This document shows positions 38,941 to 50,631 of a stretch of 64,000 nt of DNA, one piece after another. The notes beneath the pieces were generated by a model. The model did no database searches. It was not told the origin of the DNA and saw only the letters and a program-made list of their open reading frames with translations. The stretch lies in NCBI GenBank assembly GCA_031841125.1, contig JAJSSI010000018.1, positions 1 through 64,000 on the forward strand, read 5' to 3'. Both the position numbers and the translations under genes were made by a program. The DNA comes from Acanthococcus lagerstroemiae. Taxonomy: Eukaryota; Arthropoda; Insecta; Hemiptera; Eriococcidae. The first letter of the stretch is position 1. Each line of letters opens with the position of its first letter.

Positions 38941-39085
38941 ATCGCTTAAATTTTGTATTTGTTATTTTACATTTCATAAAAATAACCAAATTAAAATTAT
39001 AAGCTAAAAATATTATAATAATAACTTTATAAAAGGTGTTTGTAAAACAAACTCTTTTAATAAATATTATAAATAATATTTTATA
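38941..39085. other. Unique spacer at centre of giant inverted repeat
   Basis: 145 bp are not shared between the arms. It is A+T-rich with one small hairpin, GTTTG-TAAAA-CAAAC, near 39,040-39,054. No gene is visible. Together with the arms it is the loop of a potential enormous cruciform or hairpin. Confidence 0.9.
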
Positions 39086-39305
39086 AATAATATAGATTTA
39101 TTCTGGGAAAAAATTAACTCTAGAAAAGAATGATTTCGGAAAAAAAGGATTTTCTGATTTCGGTTAAAATCTAAAAAGATATTTTTTAATAAAATTATGA
39201 TTAAAATAGATTAATTTAATGAGTTCAAATAAGATAAGAGATTAGATGAGAAATTAATTTTGTTTCATAGTACGATGATTGGATCTTCTTCGAAGAAGAC
39301 TGGAA
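39086..39305. other. Inner end of right arm
   Basis: Mirror of 38,721-38,940. No gene is visible; it includes TCTTCTTCGAAGAAGA near 39,283-39,298. Confidence 0.6.
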
Positions 39306-39545
39306 TAAGATAAGAAAAATAATTTTATATTATGTTATGATATAACATTTGGATCAAAAGATTATTTGATTAATAATGAAATTTTATTGTTTTTATATAA
39401 AGATTTAGAAAATCTACAAGGGCGTAAATCTTTAGGACCTTTTTTGATTGTAAAAAAATAAGATAATTATAAACAATTTCTTATTAAAAGTGAAAAGATT
39501 TTGAAATCATTAAATAATACGAAAATATAAAAAATGATTTTTTAT
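39306..39545 (+). pseudogene. Silent MSV199 cassette c (right)
   Basis: Mirror of the fragment at 38,480-38,720 with a few base changes. It is broken and matches the centre of the gene at 40,477-41,991 on the same arm. Confidence 0.7.
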
Positions 39546-39549
39546 CTTA

Positions 39550-39805
39550 TAGTTTGTGATAATTAAAATTCTTTTAAAAAATATATTAGCGGGTGCCAAG
39601 AGCACCTAACTGAATATTTAAAAATAAAGAAAGATTTTAAAAAGATTTTAAATAATAATCTAATCAATTATAAAATTATTAATTATGAAGAAATTGTTAA
39701 AAATAAATAAGAATATTTAAATTTAATTAACAAAGATATTGAAAATCTTTCTCCGAACAATTTGAATAAAATAAATTGGTATACGGTTACAATGATTAGA
39801 TCGTA
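39550..39805 (+). pseudogene. Silent MSV199 cassette b (right)
   Basis: Mirror of 38,220-38,475. It keeps the palindrome at 39,592-39,606 and matches the centre of the left-arm gene at 36,061-37,551. Confidence 0.7.
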
Positions 39806-39919
39806 TTCGAATAAGATCGAGAAAAGATGAGAAATTGTTTTTTTTCAACTTTAACTAAAAATTATTTTTATGAATATCAAATATTTATAAACTTTCTTTA
39901 ATAAAAATTATTTTTGCAA

Positions 39920-40420
39920 ATGGAAAATACAATAATTCCGAATACAAGCAATCAAAGTGAAATTCAAAATCAAATTCAAAATCAAATTCAAAATGAAAAT
40001 CAAGAAAATGGATCAAATAACAAATTATCAAAAAGAAAATTATCAAGATATTATAACTTTTATAAACAATAATAATTATAAAATACAATTAGGATCATGG
40101 TTCGAAGGTATTTAGTTTCATTATTTGATAATCATGAAGTCTTAATTGCAAATGAAATTTTATTATTTATTTATGATTATAATAAGAGGAAACTTTTCCA
40201 CTTGCTAAAAATGGATTTCCAAAGAAGGAAAGATTGTAAAGATTTTTTATTAAAAATGAAATTGATTTTGATGTAATAAAATATTATGAAAATATAAAAA
40301 ATAATTATTTTATTTTAAAAGATGAAATTAAAAAACATAACAAACAATCATTGATTCAAAAAACTTGGTTGAAATTATCTGTTGATTTCAAAGAAAGTAT
40401 TATGTAATTGAATAGAAGAT
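39920..40420 (+). pseudogene. Silent MSV199 cassette a (right)
   Basis: Mirror of 37,615-38,112. An extra G near 40,009 shifts the frame after ENQENG, so even the short N-terminal frame is broken here. Sequence similar to the centre of the 33,506-34,909 gene follows. An opposite-strand frame at 39,885-40,088 is a shadow. Confidence 0.7.
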
Positions 40421-40476
40421 TGTGGGATAAATAAGCTTGATATTATAATTTTCTTTAATAAAATTTATTTTTATAA

Positions 40477-41991
40477 ATGGAAAATACAATAATTCCAAGT
40501 ACAAGCAATCAAAGCAAAATCCAAAGCGAAATTCAAAGCGAAATTCAAAATGAAAATCAAGAAAAATATCAAGATATTATATCTTTTATAAATAATAATA
40601 ATTATAAAATACAATTAGGATCATGGTTTAATGATCTTTGGTATCCTTTATTTGAACAAAAAGATATTTTAATTACCAATGAAATTTTATGGTTTTTATA
40701 TAAACATTTAGAAAATCTAGAGCAATCTGAAGATTTACACCCTTTTGATTATAAAACAAATAAAGATAATTATAAACAATTTCTTATTAAAAATGAGATA
40801 GATTTTGAAATTATTAAATATTACGAAAATATAGAAAATGATTATTTATCATTAAAAGATGAAATTAAAATTTATGAAAAACATTCATTAGTTCAAAAGA
40901 CCTGGTTGAAAATGTCTGTTGATAAATTTAAAGAATCAATAATGTTAATGAATAATCCTAATAGTAAACAAATCAGAAAATATTATATTGTTATAGAAAA
41001 AATATTATTCGATTACTCTAAATATATTTCAGAATGTAAACACAAACAATTAAAGATAGAATTTGAAAATAAATTAAAATTAAAAGAAAATAATTCTTTG
41101 AAGCTCAAACAAGTATTTGATAAAAAATTTATTAATTTAAAATTTGATCAAATTATTTATATTGCTTCTACTGAAGAATATATCAAACAAGATTATTATA
41201 AAGTAGGAGGATCAAACTGTATTTCTAAATTAGGATACTGTAAACAAAGATTATCAACATATAACACTGGTAGACCGGATGAAGATAAATATTTTTTTGT
41301 TTATTTATCTTATTGTAATAATTTTAAGATCGTAGAAGAAAGAATAAAAATTTTACTTTCATATTTTAAACCGAATGATAAAAAAGAAATGTATAATATT
41401 AAGTTCAATGATTTAAAAAATATAGTTGAATTAGTTATTTCTAATTCTAATCAAGAAATTGAAATGATTAACAATAATGCTTTATCTTTCAATGATAATT
41501 TAATTAATTCGGATCCTGATTCTTTAAAAGAAATTGAAATTCCTAATATGATTATAAGTGCTAATCATAATTTTAATAATAATAGAATTGATTTAATTAA
41601 TAATAATTTTAATAGGAATAATGATAGTAATAACAGATTTGATAACAGATTTGATAACAGAATCGATAACAGAATCGATAACAGAATTGATAATTTTAAT
41701 TTTATTGGTAATCAAAGTAATCAAAGTAATCAAAGAAATAATCAAAGAAATAATTTAACTAAGATAAACGTACTAGAAAAATTTATTTCTAATTGTATCA
41801 TATCAGATATTAATAGTACAGTTAGATTTGGTTTACTTCGTTCTTATTATGAAGTATTTATAGATAAATATTATAAAAATATGGCATTACCATCTTTACA
41901 TTTTCAGAGTGCTTTAAAATCAAGAGGATTCAAAACTGAAAAGAAAGTTAATACTTCAACTTATTGGGTTGGAATTAAAGCAAATATATAA
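40477..41991 (+). CDS. MSV199-T5orf172 protein, MENTII subgroup, right allele (type C centre)
   Basis: The 504-residue protein is the mirror partner of 36,061-37,551. The start MENTIIPSTS and everything from the coil (KLKIEFENK-like region, about 187) through the T5orf172 domain and winged-helix end are nearly the same. Residues about 48-180 are instead a different MSV199 version (LGSWFNDLWYPLFEQKDILIT, LWFLYKHLENLEQ, LKMSVDKFKESIMLMNNP), related to paralogue 6. The Asn-rich linker has a different number of RIDN/RFDN repeats. T5orf172 residues (YKVGGS, QRLSTYNTGRP, KKEMY) are kept. No palindrome is visible in the centre. Confidence 0.85.
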   Translation: MENTIIPSTSNQSKIQSEIQSEIQNENQEKYQDIISFINNNNYKIQLGSWFNDLWYPLFEQKDILITNEILWFLYKHLENLEQSEDLHPFDYKTNKDNYKQFLIKNEIDFEIIKYYENIENDYLSLKDEIKIYEKHSLVQKTWLKMSVDKFKESIMLMNNPNSKQIRKYYIVIEKILFDYSKYISECKHKQLKIEFENKLKLKENNSLKLKQVFDKKFINLKFDQIIYIASTEEYIKQDYYKVGGSNCISKLGYCKQRLSTYNTGRPDEDKYFFVYLSYCNNFKIVEERIKILLSYFKPNDKKEMYNIKFNDLKNIVELVISNSNQEIEMINNNALSFNDNLINSDPDSLKEIEIPNMIISANHNFNNNRIDLINNNFNRNNDSNNRFDNRFDNRIDNRIDNRIDNFNFIGNQSNQSNQRNNQRNNLTKINVLEKFISNCIISDINSTVRFGLLRSYYEVFIDKYYKNMALPSLHFQSALKSRGFKTEKKVNTSTYWVGIKANI

Positions 41992-43210
41992 TTAGCTTAT
42001 TTTACATACTTAAAAATAAATTATAATAATTTGAATTATCTCAACAGAACTTATTAAGATAATCTAAGAAAATATTTTTTTTATTTTAAAAATAATTTTA
42101 TATAGATAGTATGATTTTAAAATCTAATTAAAAAATAAAAATTAAAAAAAAATTATCTTTAATAATCATAGTTTAATAATCATAGTTTAACTATCTTTTT
42201 GGATTAATAGATTTATCAAAATAAAAATAATAATCTGAATTATCTCAACAGAATTTATCAAGATAATCTAAGAAAATATTTTTTTTTATTTTAAAATTAA
42301 TAAGATGATACAAAGAGATTTAAATTTAAAAAATAATTTTAAAAAAATATATTAACAATTCAAACAATTTAACTAATTATATCTATAATTATAAAAAAAA
42401 ATTAAATTATTTTTTTATTTACTTCACGTCATTCAACTAGCTCGATAGTAAAATTAGAGGGGGCAACAACGTCATTAACGTCATGAACAAATCAAATAGT
42501 AAAAAGTACAATATTTATATATTAAAATGATCAAAAGTATCTTTAATAACATATAATATTATAATTTAATTGATATTTTAAGTTTTTTAAAAAAGAGAAT
42601 GACGCAACATGACATAACATCATTAAATTAATTTTTTAAAATAATACAAAAAAATCATTGTTCAATCAAATAAATATTAAATATTTTACTTAACTTTTAA
42701 AATTAACATTTATCCAATAATAACCATCTATATATTTCTTATTTATCTTTTTAGAATATTAAAATAATAAAACATCTGAAATACTCCAAAGAAGTTTATC
42801 AAAGACGATCTAAGAAATATTTCTTATTTTAAAAATAATTTTATGATAGATAGTATGATTTTAAAATCTAATTAACAAATTAAAATTAAAAAAAAATTAT
42901 CTTTAATATGTTTGTATACTTTACTCTTGTTATAGGATTATTTATAGATAGATATTATAAAAATATAGAATTACCATCTTTACATTTTCAGAGTGCTTTA
43001 AAATTGAAAAGTAAACTTCAACTTATTGGGTTGGTATTAAAGCAAATATATAATTTAAATACCATAAATCAATCAATTATCCCATTGAACAATTTCAATT
43101 CGTAAAAATTTATTTTAGAAATATTTTAGAAATATTTTAAAAGTAAAATTCTATTTTAAAAATTATTTTTTTAGATTAAATAATATAATATATTTTTTAT
43201 AATTTTCAAA
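41992..43210. other. Long gap with gene fragments and dispersed repeats (right)
   Basis: Mirror of 34,910-36,060: dispersed TCTCAACAGAA elements at about 42,030-42,080, 42,235-42,290 and, as a variant, near 42,790-42,830; the GC-richer TGACGT segment at 42,420-42,486; a helicase-wing fragment (minus) near 42,690-42,755; and a broken C-terminal domain at 42,908-43,050. Near 42,600 a 10-bp insertion distinguishes it from the left arm. Confidence 0.6.
42908..43050 (+). pseudogene. C-terminal domain fragment of MENTII-type gene
   Basis: IGLFIDRYYKNIELPSLHFQ is readable, then a frameshift (KLKSKLQLIGLVLKQ instead of STYWVG). There is no other domain. Mirror of 35,015-35,160. Confidence 0.65.
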
Positions 43211-44617
43211 ATGAAAAAAGTAATATTTCCTTCTAAAAGAATAAGTTTAAAAGATATGTTTTATGTTGATAATCTTGGAAATAAAAGAAATGCAGAAACA
43301 AATGAAATAATGGAATATAATTTTGAACCAAAGCAAATAATTAAAAATAATAATGATGATAAAAATAATAATATTGATACTGATGAAATTAATACTGATG
43401 AAATTAATACTGATGAAATGGAAATCGAATATGAAATCGAGTATGAAATCGAAAATGATACTATTTATGATAATACTGATCGTAATGATGATGATAATAC
43501 TGATGATGATAATGCAGAATATGATGCAGAAAACGATATTTCTTCTCTTGAACAACAAGATAATGAAAAAGATATTGTATCTTTCATAAAAGAAAATAAT
43601 TATCAAATAAAATTAGGATCGTGGTTCAAAGATATATGGTATCCATTATTTGAACAAAAAGATATCTTGATTACTAATGAAATTTTATTATTTATTTATG
43701 ATTATCAATCAGAACCAAATTTATACAATCATCAAGAAATAAATTTTATTCAAAAAAAGAAAGATTATAAAAGATTTCTTATTAAAAATGAAATTGATTT
43801 TGAAATCATCAAATATTACGAAAATATAGAAAATGATTATTTTATTTTAAAAGATGAAATAAAAACACATAACAAACAATCATTGATTCAAAAAACTTGG
43901 TTAATTTTATCTATTGATAATTTTAAAGAATCAATAATGTTAATGAATGATTTAAATTCTAAAAAAAATAAGAAAATATTTATTATCATTGAAAAAATAT
44001 TATTTGATTATTCTAAATATATTTCAGAATGTAAACATAACAAATTAAAGATAGAATATGAAAACAAAATAACGATCAAAGAAAAAGAATTAAAAGAACA
44101 AATAGATAAATATAATACTTTTTCTAATATTTTTATAGAAAGAAAGAATATAGATCTTGAACAGATATTTTATATTGCTAGTTCAAATAATTATCTTTCG
44201 CAAAATATATTTAAGATCGGAGGATTGGGAAATTATAAAAATATAAAATCAAATAATTGTAATCCTTCTGATAAAGATAATTTTTTCTTTTTAGCTATAT
44301 TCAGAGTTCATGATTATAAATTGATAGAATATTTTATTAATTCATTTCTTAAGATTTTTATGATTCCGAATAAAAAAGAATTAATACAAATTAATTACGA
44401 TGATTTATTTAATGTGGTTGAAATGATCGTTGAACAAGTCAATGAATATGTTTCTTATTTTAATTGTAATCAAGAAAATTATGTTAGAAGAATGAATGAG
44501 ATTAATTTAGATTTAAAAGAAAATTTGAAAATTAGAAATAATGCAGATATCTGGAAAGATTGTTGTATAAATAAGAATTATAAAAAGTTTAATGTTGTTA
44601 AAAATTGTTTAGAATGA
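43211..44617 (+). CDS. MSV199-T5orf172-like protein with acidic N-terminus (paralogue 6, right copy)
   Basis: The 468-residue mirror of 33,506-34,909 has one extra Asp in the NNNDDKNNN tract and substitutions Phe to Ile near 109, Ile to Val near 402 and Thr to Ala near 454. Domain content and the degenerate T5orf172 motif are unchanged. The long open frame in both copies despite substitutions argues that it is maintained. Confidence 0.8.
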   Translation: MKKVIFPSKRISLKDMFYVDNLGNKRNAETNEIMEYNFEPKQIIKNNNDDKNNNIDTDEINTDEINTDEMEIEYEIEYEIENDTIYDNTDRNDDDNTDDDNAEYDAENDISSLEQQDNEKDIVSFIKENNYQIKLGSWFKDIWYPLFEQKDILITNEILLFIYDYQSEPNLYNHQEINFIQKKKDYKRFLIKNEIDFEIIKYYENIENDYFILKDEIKTHNKQSLIQKTWLILSIDNFKESIMLMNDLNSKKNKKIFIIIEKILFDYSKYISECKHNKLKIEYENKITIKEKELKEQIDKYNTFSNIFIERKNIDLEQIFYIASSNNYLSQNIFKIGGLGNYKNIKSNNCNPSDKDNFFFLAIFRVHDYKLIEYFINSFLKIFMIPNKKELIQINYDDLFNVVEMIVEQVNEYVSYFNCNQENYVRRMNEINLDLKENLKIRNNADIWKDCCINKNYKKFNVVKNCLE

Positions 44618-44649
44618 ATAATAATTTGTTGAAATATTTTAGGATGATT

Positions 44650-46105
44650 ATTAAGAAATATTTTTATTTTTCTTCGAAGACAATCATGATTCAAGTTTGA
44701 TTAAAATTTTATCTTTTTTTATTTTTCTTCGAAGATTATCACGATTCAAGTTTGAATAGAATTTTATTTTTTTTTATTTTTTCTTCGAAGATTATCATGA
44801 TTCAAGTTTGAATAGAATTTTATTTTTTTTTATTTTTTATTCGAAGATAATCATGATTCAAGTTTGAATAGAATTTTATTTTTTTTTATTTTTTCTTCGA
44901 AAGACAATCATGATTCAAGTTTGAATAGAATTTTATTTTTTTTTATTTTTTCTTCGAAAGACAATCATGATTCAAGTTTGAATAGAATTTTATTTTTTTT
45001 TATTTTTTATTCGAAAGATAATCATGAAGATAGATTTGAATAGAATTTTATTTTTTTTTATTTTTTATTCGAAAGATAATCATGAAGATAGATTTGAATA
45101 GAATTTTATTTTTTTATTTTTTCTTCGAAGATTATCTAAAGATGAGTTTGAATAGAATTTTATTTTTTTGAAATATTCTTCGAAAGACAATCATGATTCA
45201 AGTTTGATTAAAATTTTATTTTTTTTTATTTTTCATTCGAAGATAATCATGATTCAAGTTTGAATAGAATTTTATCTTTTTTGAAATATTCTTCGAAAGA
45301 CAATCATGATTCAAGTTTGAATAGAATTTTATTTTTTTTTATTTTTTATTCGAAAGATAATCATGAAGATAGATTTGAATAGAATTTTATTTTTTTTTAT
45401 TTTTTATTCGAAAGATAATCATGAAGATAGATTTGAATAGAATTTTATTTTTTTTGAAATATTCTTCGAAAGACAATCATGATTCAAGTTTGAATAGAAT
45501 TTTATTTTTTTTATTTTTTCTTCGAAGATTATCTAAAGATGAGTTTGATTAAAATTTTATTTTTTTGAAATATTCTTCGAAAGACAATCATGATTCAAGT
45601 TTGATTAAAATTTTATTTTTTTGAAATATTCTTCGAAAGACAATCATGATTCAAGTTTGATTAAAATTTTATCTTTTTTAAAATATTCTTCGAAAGACAA
45701 TCATGATTCAAGTTTGAATAGAATTTTATTTTTTTTTATTTTTTCTTCGAAAGACAATCATGATTCAAGTTTGAATAGAATTTTATTTTTTTTATTTTTT
45801 CATTCGAAGATAATCATGATTCAAGTTTGAATAGAATTTTATTTTTTTTTATTTTTTCTTCGAAAGACAATCATGATTCAAGTTTGAATAGAATTTTATT
45901 TTTTTTTATTTTTTCTTCGAAAGACAATCATGATTCAAGTTTGAATAGAATTTTATTTTTTTTTATCTTTTCTTCGAAAGACAATCATGATTCAAGTTTG
46001 AATAGAATTTTATTTTTTTTTATCTTTTCTTCGAAAGACAATCATGATTCAAGTTTGAATAGAATTTTATTTTTTTTTATTTTTTCTTCAAAGATTTAAA
46101 ATAAA
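44650..46105. repeat. Large minisatellite array (right)
   Basis: Mirror of 31,965-33,465 but shorter by about one unit, with internal variant changes, so unit number differs between arms. Confidence 0.95.
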
Positions 46106-46126
46106 TAAAAAAATTATTTTTCAAAG

Positions 46127-46160
46127 ATAACATCACCCTTTCCAGAGAGACCCCCAGATT
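46127..46160. other. Conserved GC-richer island (right)
   Basis: Exact mirror of the G-rich stretch at 31,900-31,945, here C-rich. Confidence 0.5.
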
Positions 46161-46281
46161 TTACAAAAAGTATAACATTCTAAAAAAGAAAACATCATTC
46201 CGTAGCTTAATCAAAATTAACAATAAAGAACAATAAATATATAAAATTATATGGAAAAAATCATTAAAATAAATTAACATT

Positions 46282-46786
46282 TTATTTAATTTTAACATCG
46301 ATCCAATAAAGGCCTTCTTTGTATCTTTTATTACTAAAACCTTTAGATTTTAATATTTTATTAAAGGAAATATTAGATAATTTTTCTTCTTCGTTTTTAA
46401 ACATATTAAACCAATCAAGATATAAATCATATAAATCTTTTGATTTTATTTTAGAATTAATTTCTTTGATTATATATTTGTCTAAAAATATTTTAATTGG
46501 ATCTATATTTTCTAATAATTCATTTTTAATAGAATTAATTATTTTTTTATTCAATCCATTTTTATAATATTTATTAGAACCGTTAACGATCCAAGTGAAA
46601 AATTTATTAAAATCACAATCATAATTTTCTATTAATTGTTTTTCATAAATATTATCAGCCTCTGGCTCATCGACAAATATATTTTTAAATGGGATATAAA
46701 TTAATCTTCTTACCATAGCATAAGTATTATAATTAAAATTAGGTTTATAATTTGAACAAAGAATTAATTTACAAAGCATATCTGTG
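46282..46786 (-). pseudogene. Helicase C-terminal fragment (right)
   Basis: Mirror of 31,285-31,786 with one extra codon (NIFVDEP versus NIVDEP) and a few substitutions. Walker A and B are missing, and upstream is repeat array. Confidence 0.8.
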
Positions 46787-47830
46787 ATGAGTTTGAATAG
46801 AATTTTATTTTTTTTTTTTTTTTCTTCGAAGATAATCATGATTCAAGTTTGAATAGAATTTTATTTTTTTTTATTTTTTCTTCGAAGATAATCATAAAGA
46901 TAGATTTGATTAAAATTTTATTTTTTTTATTTTTTCTTCGAAGATAATCATAAAGATAGATTTGAATAGAATTTTATTTTTTTTTATTTTTTCTTCGAAG
47001 ATAATCATGATTGATTCAAGTTTGAATAGAATTTTATTTTTTTTTATTTTTTCTTCGAAGATAATCATAAAGATAGATTTGATTAAAATTTTATTTTTTT
47101 TATTTTTTCTTCGAAGATAATCATAAAGATAGATTTGAATAGAATTTTATTTTTTTTTATTTTTTCTTCGAAGATAATCATGATTGATTCAAGTTTGAAT
47201 AGAATTTTATTTTTTTTTATTTTTTCTTCGAAGATAATCATGATTCAAGTTTGAATAGAATTTTTATTTTTTTTATTTTTTCTTCGAAGATAATCATAAA
47301 GATAGATTTGAATAGAATTTTATTATTTTTTATTTTTTTTATTTTTTCTTCGAAGATAACATAAAGATAGATTTGAATAGAATTTTTATTTTTTTTATTT
47401 TTTCTTCGAAGATTATCTAAAGATGAGTTTGATTAAAATTTTATTTTTTTTATTTTTTCTTCGAAGATAATCATAAAGATAGATTTGAATATAATTTTAT
47501 TATTTTTTATTTTTTCTTCGAAGATAATCATAAAGATAGATTTGAATATAATTTTATTATTTTTTATTTTTTCTTCGAAGATAACATAAAGATAGATTTG
47601 AATAGAATTTTTATTTTTTTTATTTTTTCTTCGAAGATAATCATGATTCAAGTTTGAATAGAATTTTTATTTTTTTTATTTTTTCTTCGAAGATAATCAT
47701 AAAGATAGATTTGAATAGAATTTTTATTTTTTTTATTTTTTCTTCGAAGATAATCATAAAGATAGATTTGAATAGAATTTTATTATTTTTTATTTTATTC
47801 GGAGACAATCATGATTCAAGTTTGAATAGA
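46787..47830. repeat. Minisatellite array (right)
   Basis: Mirror of 30,290-31,284 but about one unit longer, with local four-base insertions (ATGATTGATTC instead of ATGATTC) in two units. Confidence 0.95.
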
Positions 47831-47937
47831 ATTTTATTTTTCTTTTTTGAAAAAATGGGTAAAATACGTGATAAAATTAATATAAAAAAAATCGTGATCC
47901 AGGATCAGGTATATTTGCTTACTACATAAAAACAAAA
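47831..47937 (+). other. Orphan gene start fragment (right)
   Basis: Mirror of 30,196-30,289; MGKIRDKINIKK is readable from about 47,852. Confidence 0.5.
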
Positions 47938-48420
47938 ATAGATTCTTTTATCGTGTATCAAAATCAAAAATAGAAATCAAAGATAATAAGTACAATATGA
48001 AAGATATCTTTAAAATATTAAATTATGAAAACTATGAAGATTATTTTAAAAGTAAAGATATTATTTATTATTCTCTTTCTGAGATAAAAAATGATTTCAT
48101 GGAAGAACAAGAAAATTAATCAATCATCTTGAATTATATAGCAAAGAATTGAATATATTTATTATATGAAAATCAAAAATTATATATTAAATCTAGGTAC
48201 TTGGTTCGAAGATATCCGGTATCCTTTATTTGAACAAAAAGATATCTTGATTACTAATGATATTTTGATATTTATTCATTATGAATTATCAGAGGCAAAT
48301 AAACAAATTAAAAAACATTTTATAGAATCTTTAAAACTTTATAAAATAAATTTTATATTTTTTAAAATTATAACAAATAATAAAAATATACATATAAATT
48401 TGTTATTTTGTTATCTTTTT
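47938..48420 (+). pseudogene. MSV199 gene remnant with lost start (right)
   Basis: Mirror of 29,710-30,195. It shares the ATG to ATA change and the early deletion, and has an extra deletion around 48,112 (EEQEN then a stop). Confidence 0.75.
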
Positions 48421-48555
48421 ATTAATTTTATTATTTTTGAAAATATACACGCTATATTTTACCCCTAAAATAACGTATATCGTCTTACACAGATTCACTT
48501 TTTATATTATTAAATATTATTAAATAAATTTTGTTTTTCATACTATATTTATACT

Positions 48556-50287
48556 TTAATCTTTTAATTTAATATTCATCCAGTAATTTCCATCTTTGTA
48601 TCTTTTATTAATATAATTTTTATCTTTCAATGCTTTAGTAAATTGAATAATTGAGAGTTTTTCATCATATTTATTTTCTTTCCAAATATTATATTTTTCA
48701 AATAAATGAGATGATTTAATTTTAGATTTTTCTTCTACTGCTAAACATTCCGAAATAAATTAATAGAGGATTAATACTTTTTTTAATAATATCTTCTTTA
48801 ATTAAATTATATTCAAAATCTTTTTCTTTTAAGTATTTATTTGCACCTTTAACCATCCAAGTAAATAATTCATTCATATCGCAAGAATAATTTTCTATTA
48901 ATTTTTTTTCATTTTCTTTTTTTGGATATTCTATAAATTTATTTTTAAATGGAATATAAACTATTCTTCTATATAATGCAAAATCATTTAAATTTAAATT
49001 TGGTTCAAAGTTAGTAGAAGAAAGAATCAATTTACAATGATGATTTGAACATAAGGATTTAATTTTTCTTTCATTTAATTTAATATCTTTATTTTGTTTA
49101 TTTTCAGATTCATCAATAAAATATAATCTTTTATTTTTTAATCTATATCTATTTTGAATTTCACTTGGTTCTTTTTTATCAAAAACTTTAAAATCTATAT
49201 TGGTAGATAAATTTCCTAAAATTAAATTAAGAAATTTGATTAAAGTTGATTTTCCGTTTCCGCCTTCTCCATTAAAATATATAAAATAATCTGATTCTAT
49301 TCCTGATATCATTAATCCCATATATTTATGTATAGAATCTATTAAAATATCATTATTTGGATCTTTATTTATAAATACATCATTGATAAATTTTGGTGTT
49401 TCATTATAATCTTCAATAAATTCATAAGGGCAAGAATCAGTAAAATAATCTTATGATGTTCTATCTCTAATTTCTAAAGATTCAAAATTAATTATTTTAT
49501 CTTTGAATGCTAATTCATTCTTTTTATGATTATTGAAAATAATTTCATTAGGATGGTATATTTCTAATTTAAATTTTATATCTTCTTTGTAATTTTCTAT
49601 TTTATTTAAGTAAACATTAATTATATTTGTATTTTCAATTTTATTAAAATAAGTTAATAATTTAGATAAATTTCGTTTATATAATTTAACATATTTATAT
49701 ATATTTTTTCTAATATCTAACTCAGAACTGAAATAATCATAAATATTTTTTTTAATATTATAAACATAAGCAGTATTATTCTTATTGATGAAAATATATT
49801 TTTTAAGATAATCTAAAATTTTATTTTCAACAAATTCATCATCGATGATAGTATTTATTACTTTGTGTATATCTTTAGCGTATTTTTTATATTCATTTTC
49901 TCGTTTGATTGATTCGTATTCTGCTTTATTCATTTCTTCTTTAGATAAATTAAATGTTTTTTTAAATTCATCTGAAAAATGATGAAAATACATTTCTTCT
50001 TCGATAACGTTTATTTTATTATAAATTTCAGGGATAAAAGAAATAATCAATTCTAAATCAGACAAAGAAAGATTTTTTTTAAATAGATTTTTATCATTTA
50101 TATTATGTTGATTCCATTCATCGATATAAAAATCTTTATTTTTAAAAGAATCATTTTTTACCATCCATGATATCCAAATATCTTTATCAATATTATTTTT
50201 TTTAAAATAATATATTAATTCGTATTGGAATAAATCTTTGAAAGCAAAATTAGATTGATTAGTATTTAAGAAAATATCTAAATCCAT
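48556..50287 (-). pseudogene. D5/P4-type helicase, nonsense and frameshift (right)
   Basis: Mirror of 27,826-29,554. The TAA after RDRTS (49,451-49,453) and the late frameshift are both shared. One codon is inserted near motif C (LILSSTNFE versus LILSSNFE) and there are a few substitutions. Confidence 0.88.
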
Positions 50288-50631
50288 TATTAATTATGAT
50301 TTTAAATACAAGAAGAAAAAATTTATTTTTTGATTTTCAATTATTTAATTATTTATTTTTAATATATAAAATTTCATTTATTATTTTAGATTAAAATCAA
50401 AAGATTTTAAGGAAATAAATTTTGATTTGTTTAAAAAATTTAAAATTAGTATTTTTTATTATTTTTTATTATTTTGATAAATGTGTTGTTGATCACAAGG
50501 TAAGATAATTTTTTTTTTATTTTTGAAAAATGAGAAATATAAAAATGTGGTTCAGGATCAGGTATATTGTATATTACTAATCAGATCTTGAAGAGATTGG
50601 TATTTAGGATATAAGATATTCATTTGAATAT
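50288..50631. other. Intergenic region upstream of broken helicase (right)
   Basis: Mirror of 27,491-27,825, with the decayed orphan gene start at about 50,520-50,625. No intact gene. Confidence 0.45.
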
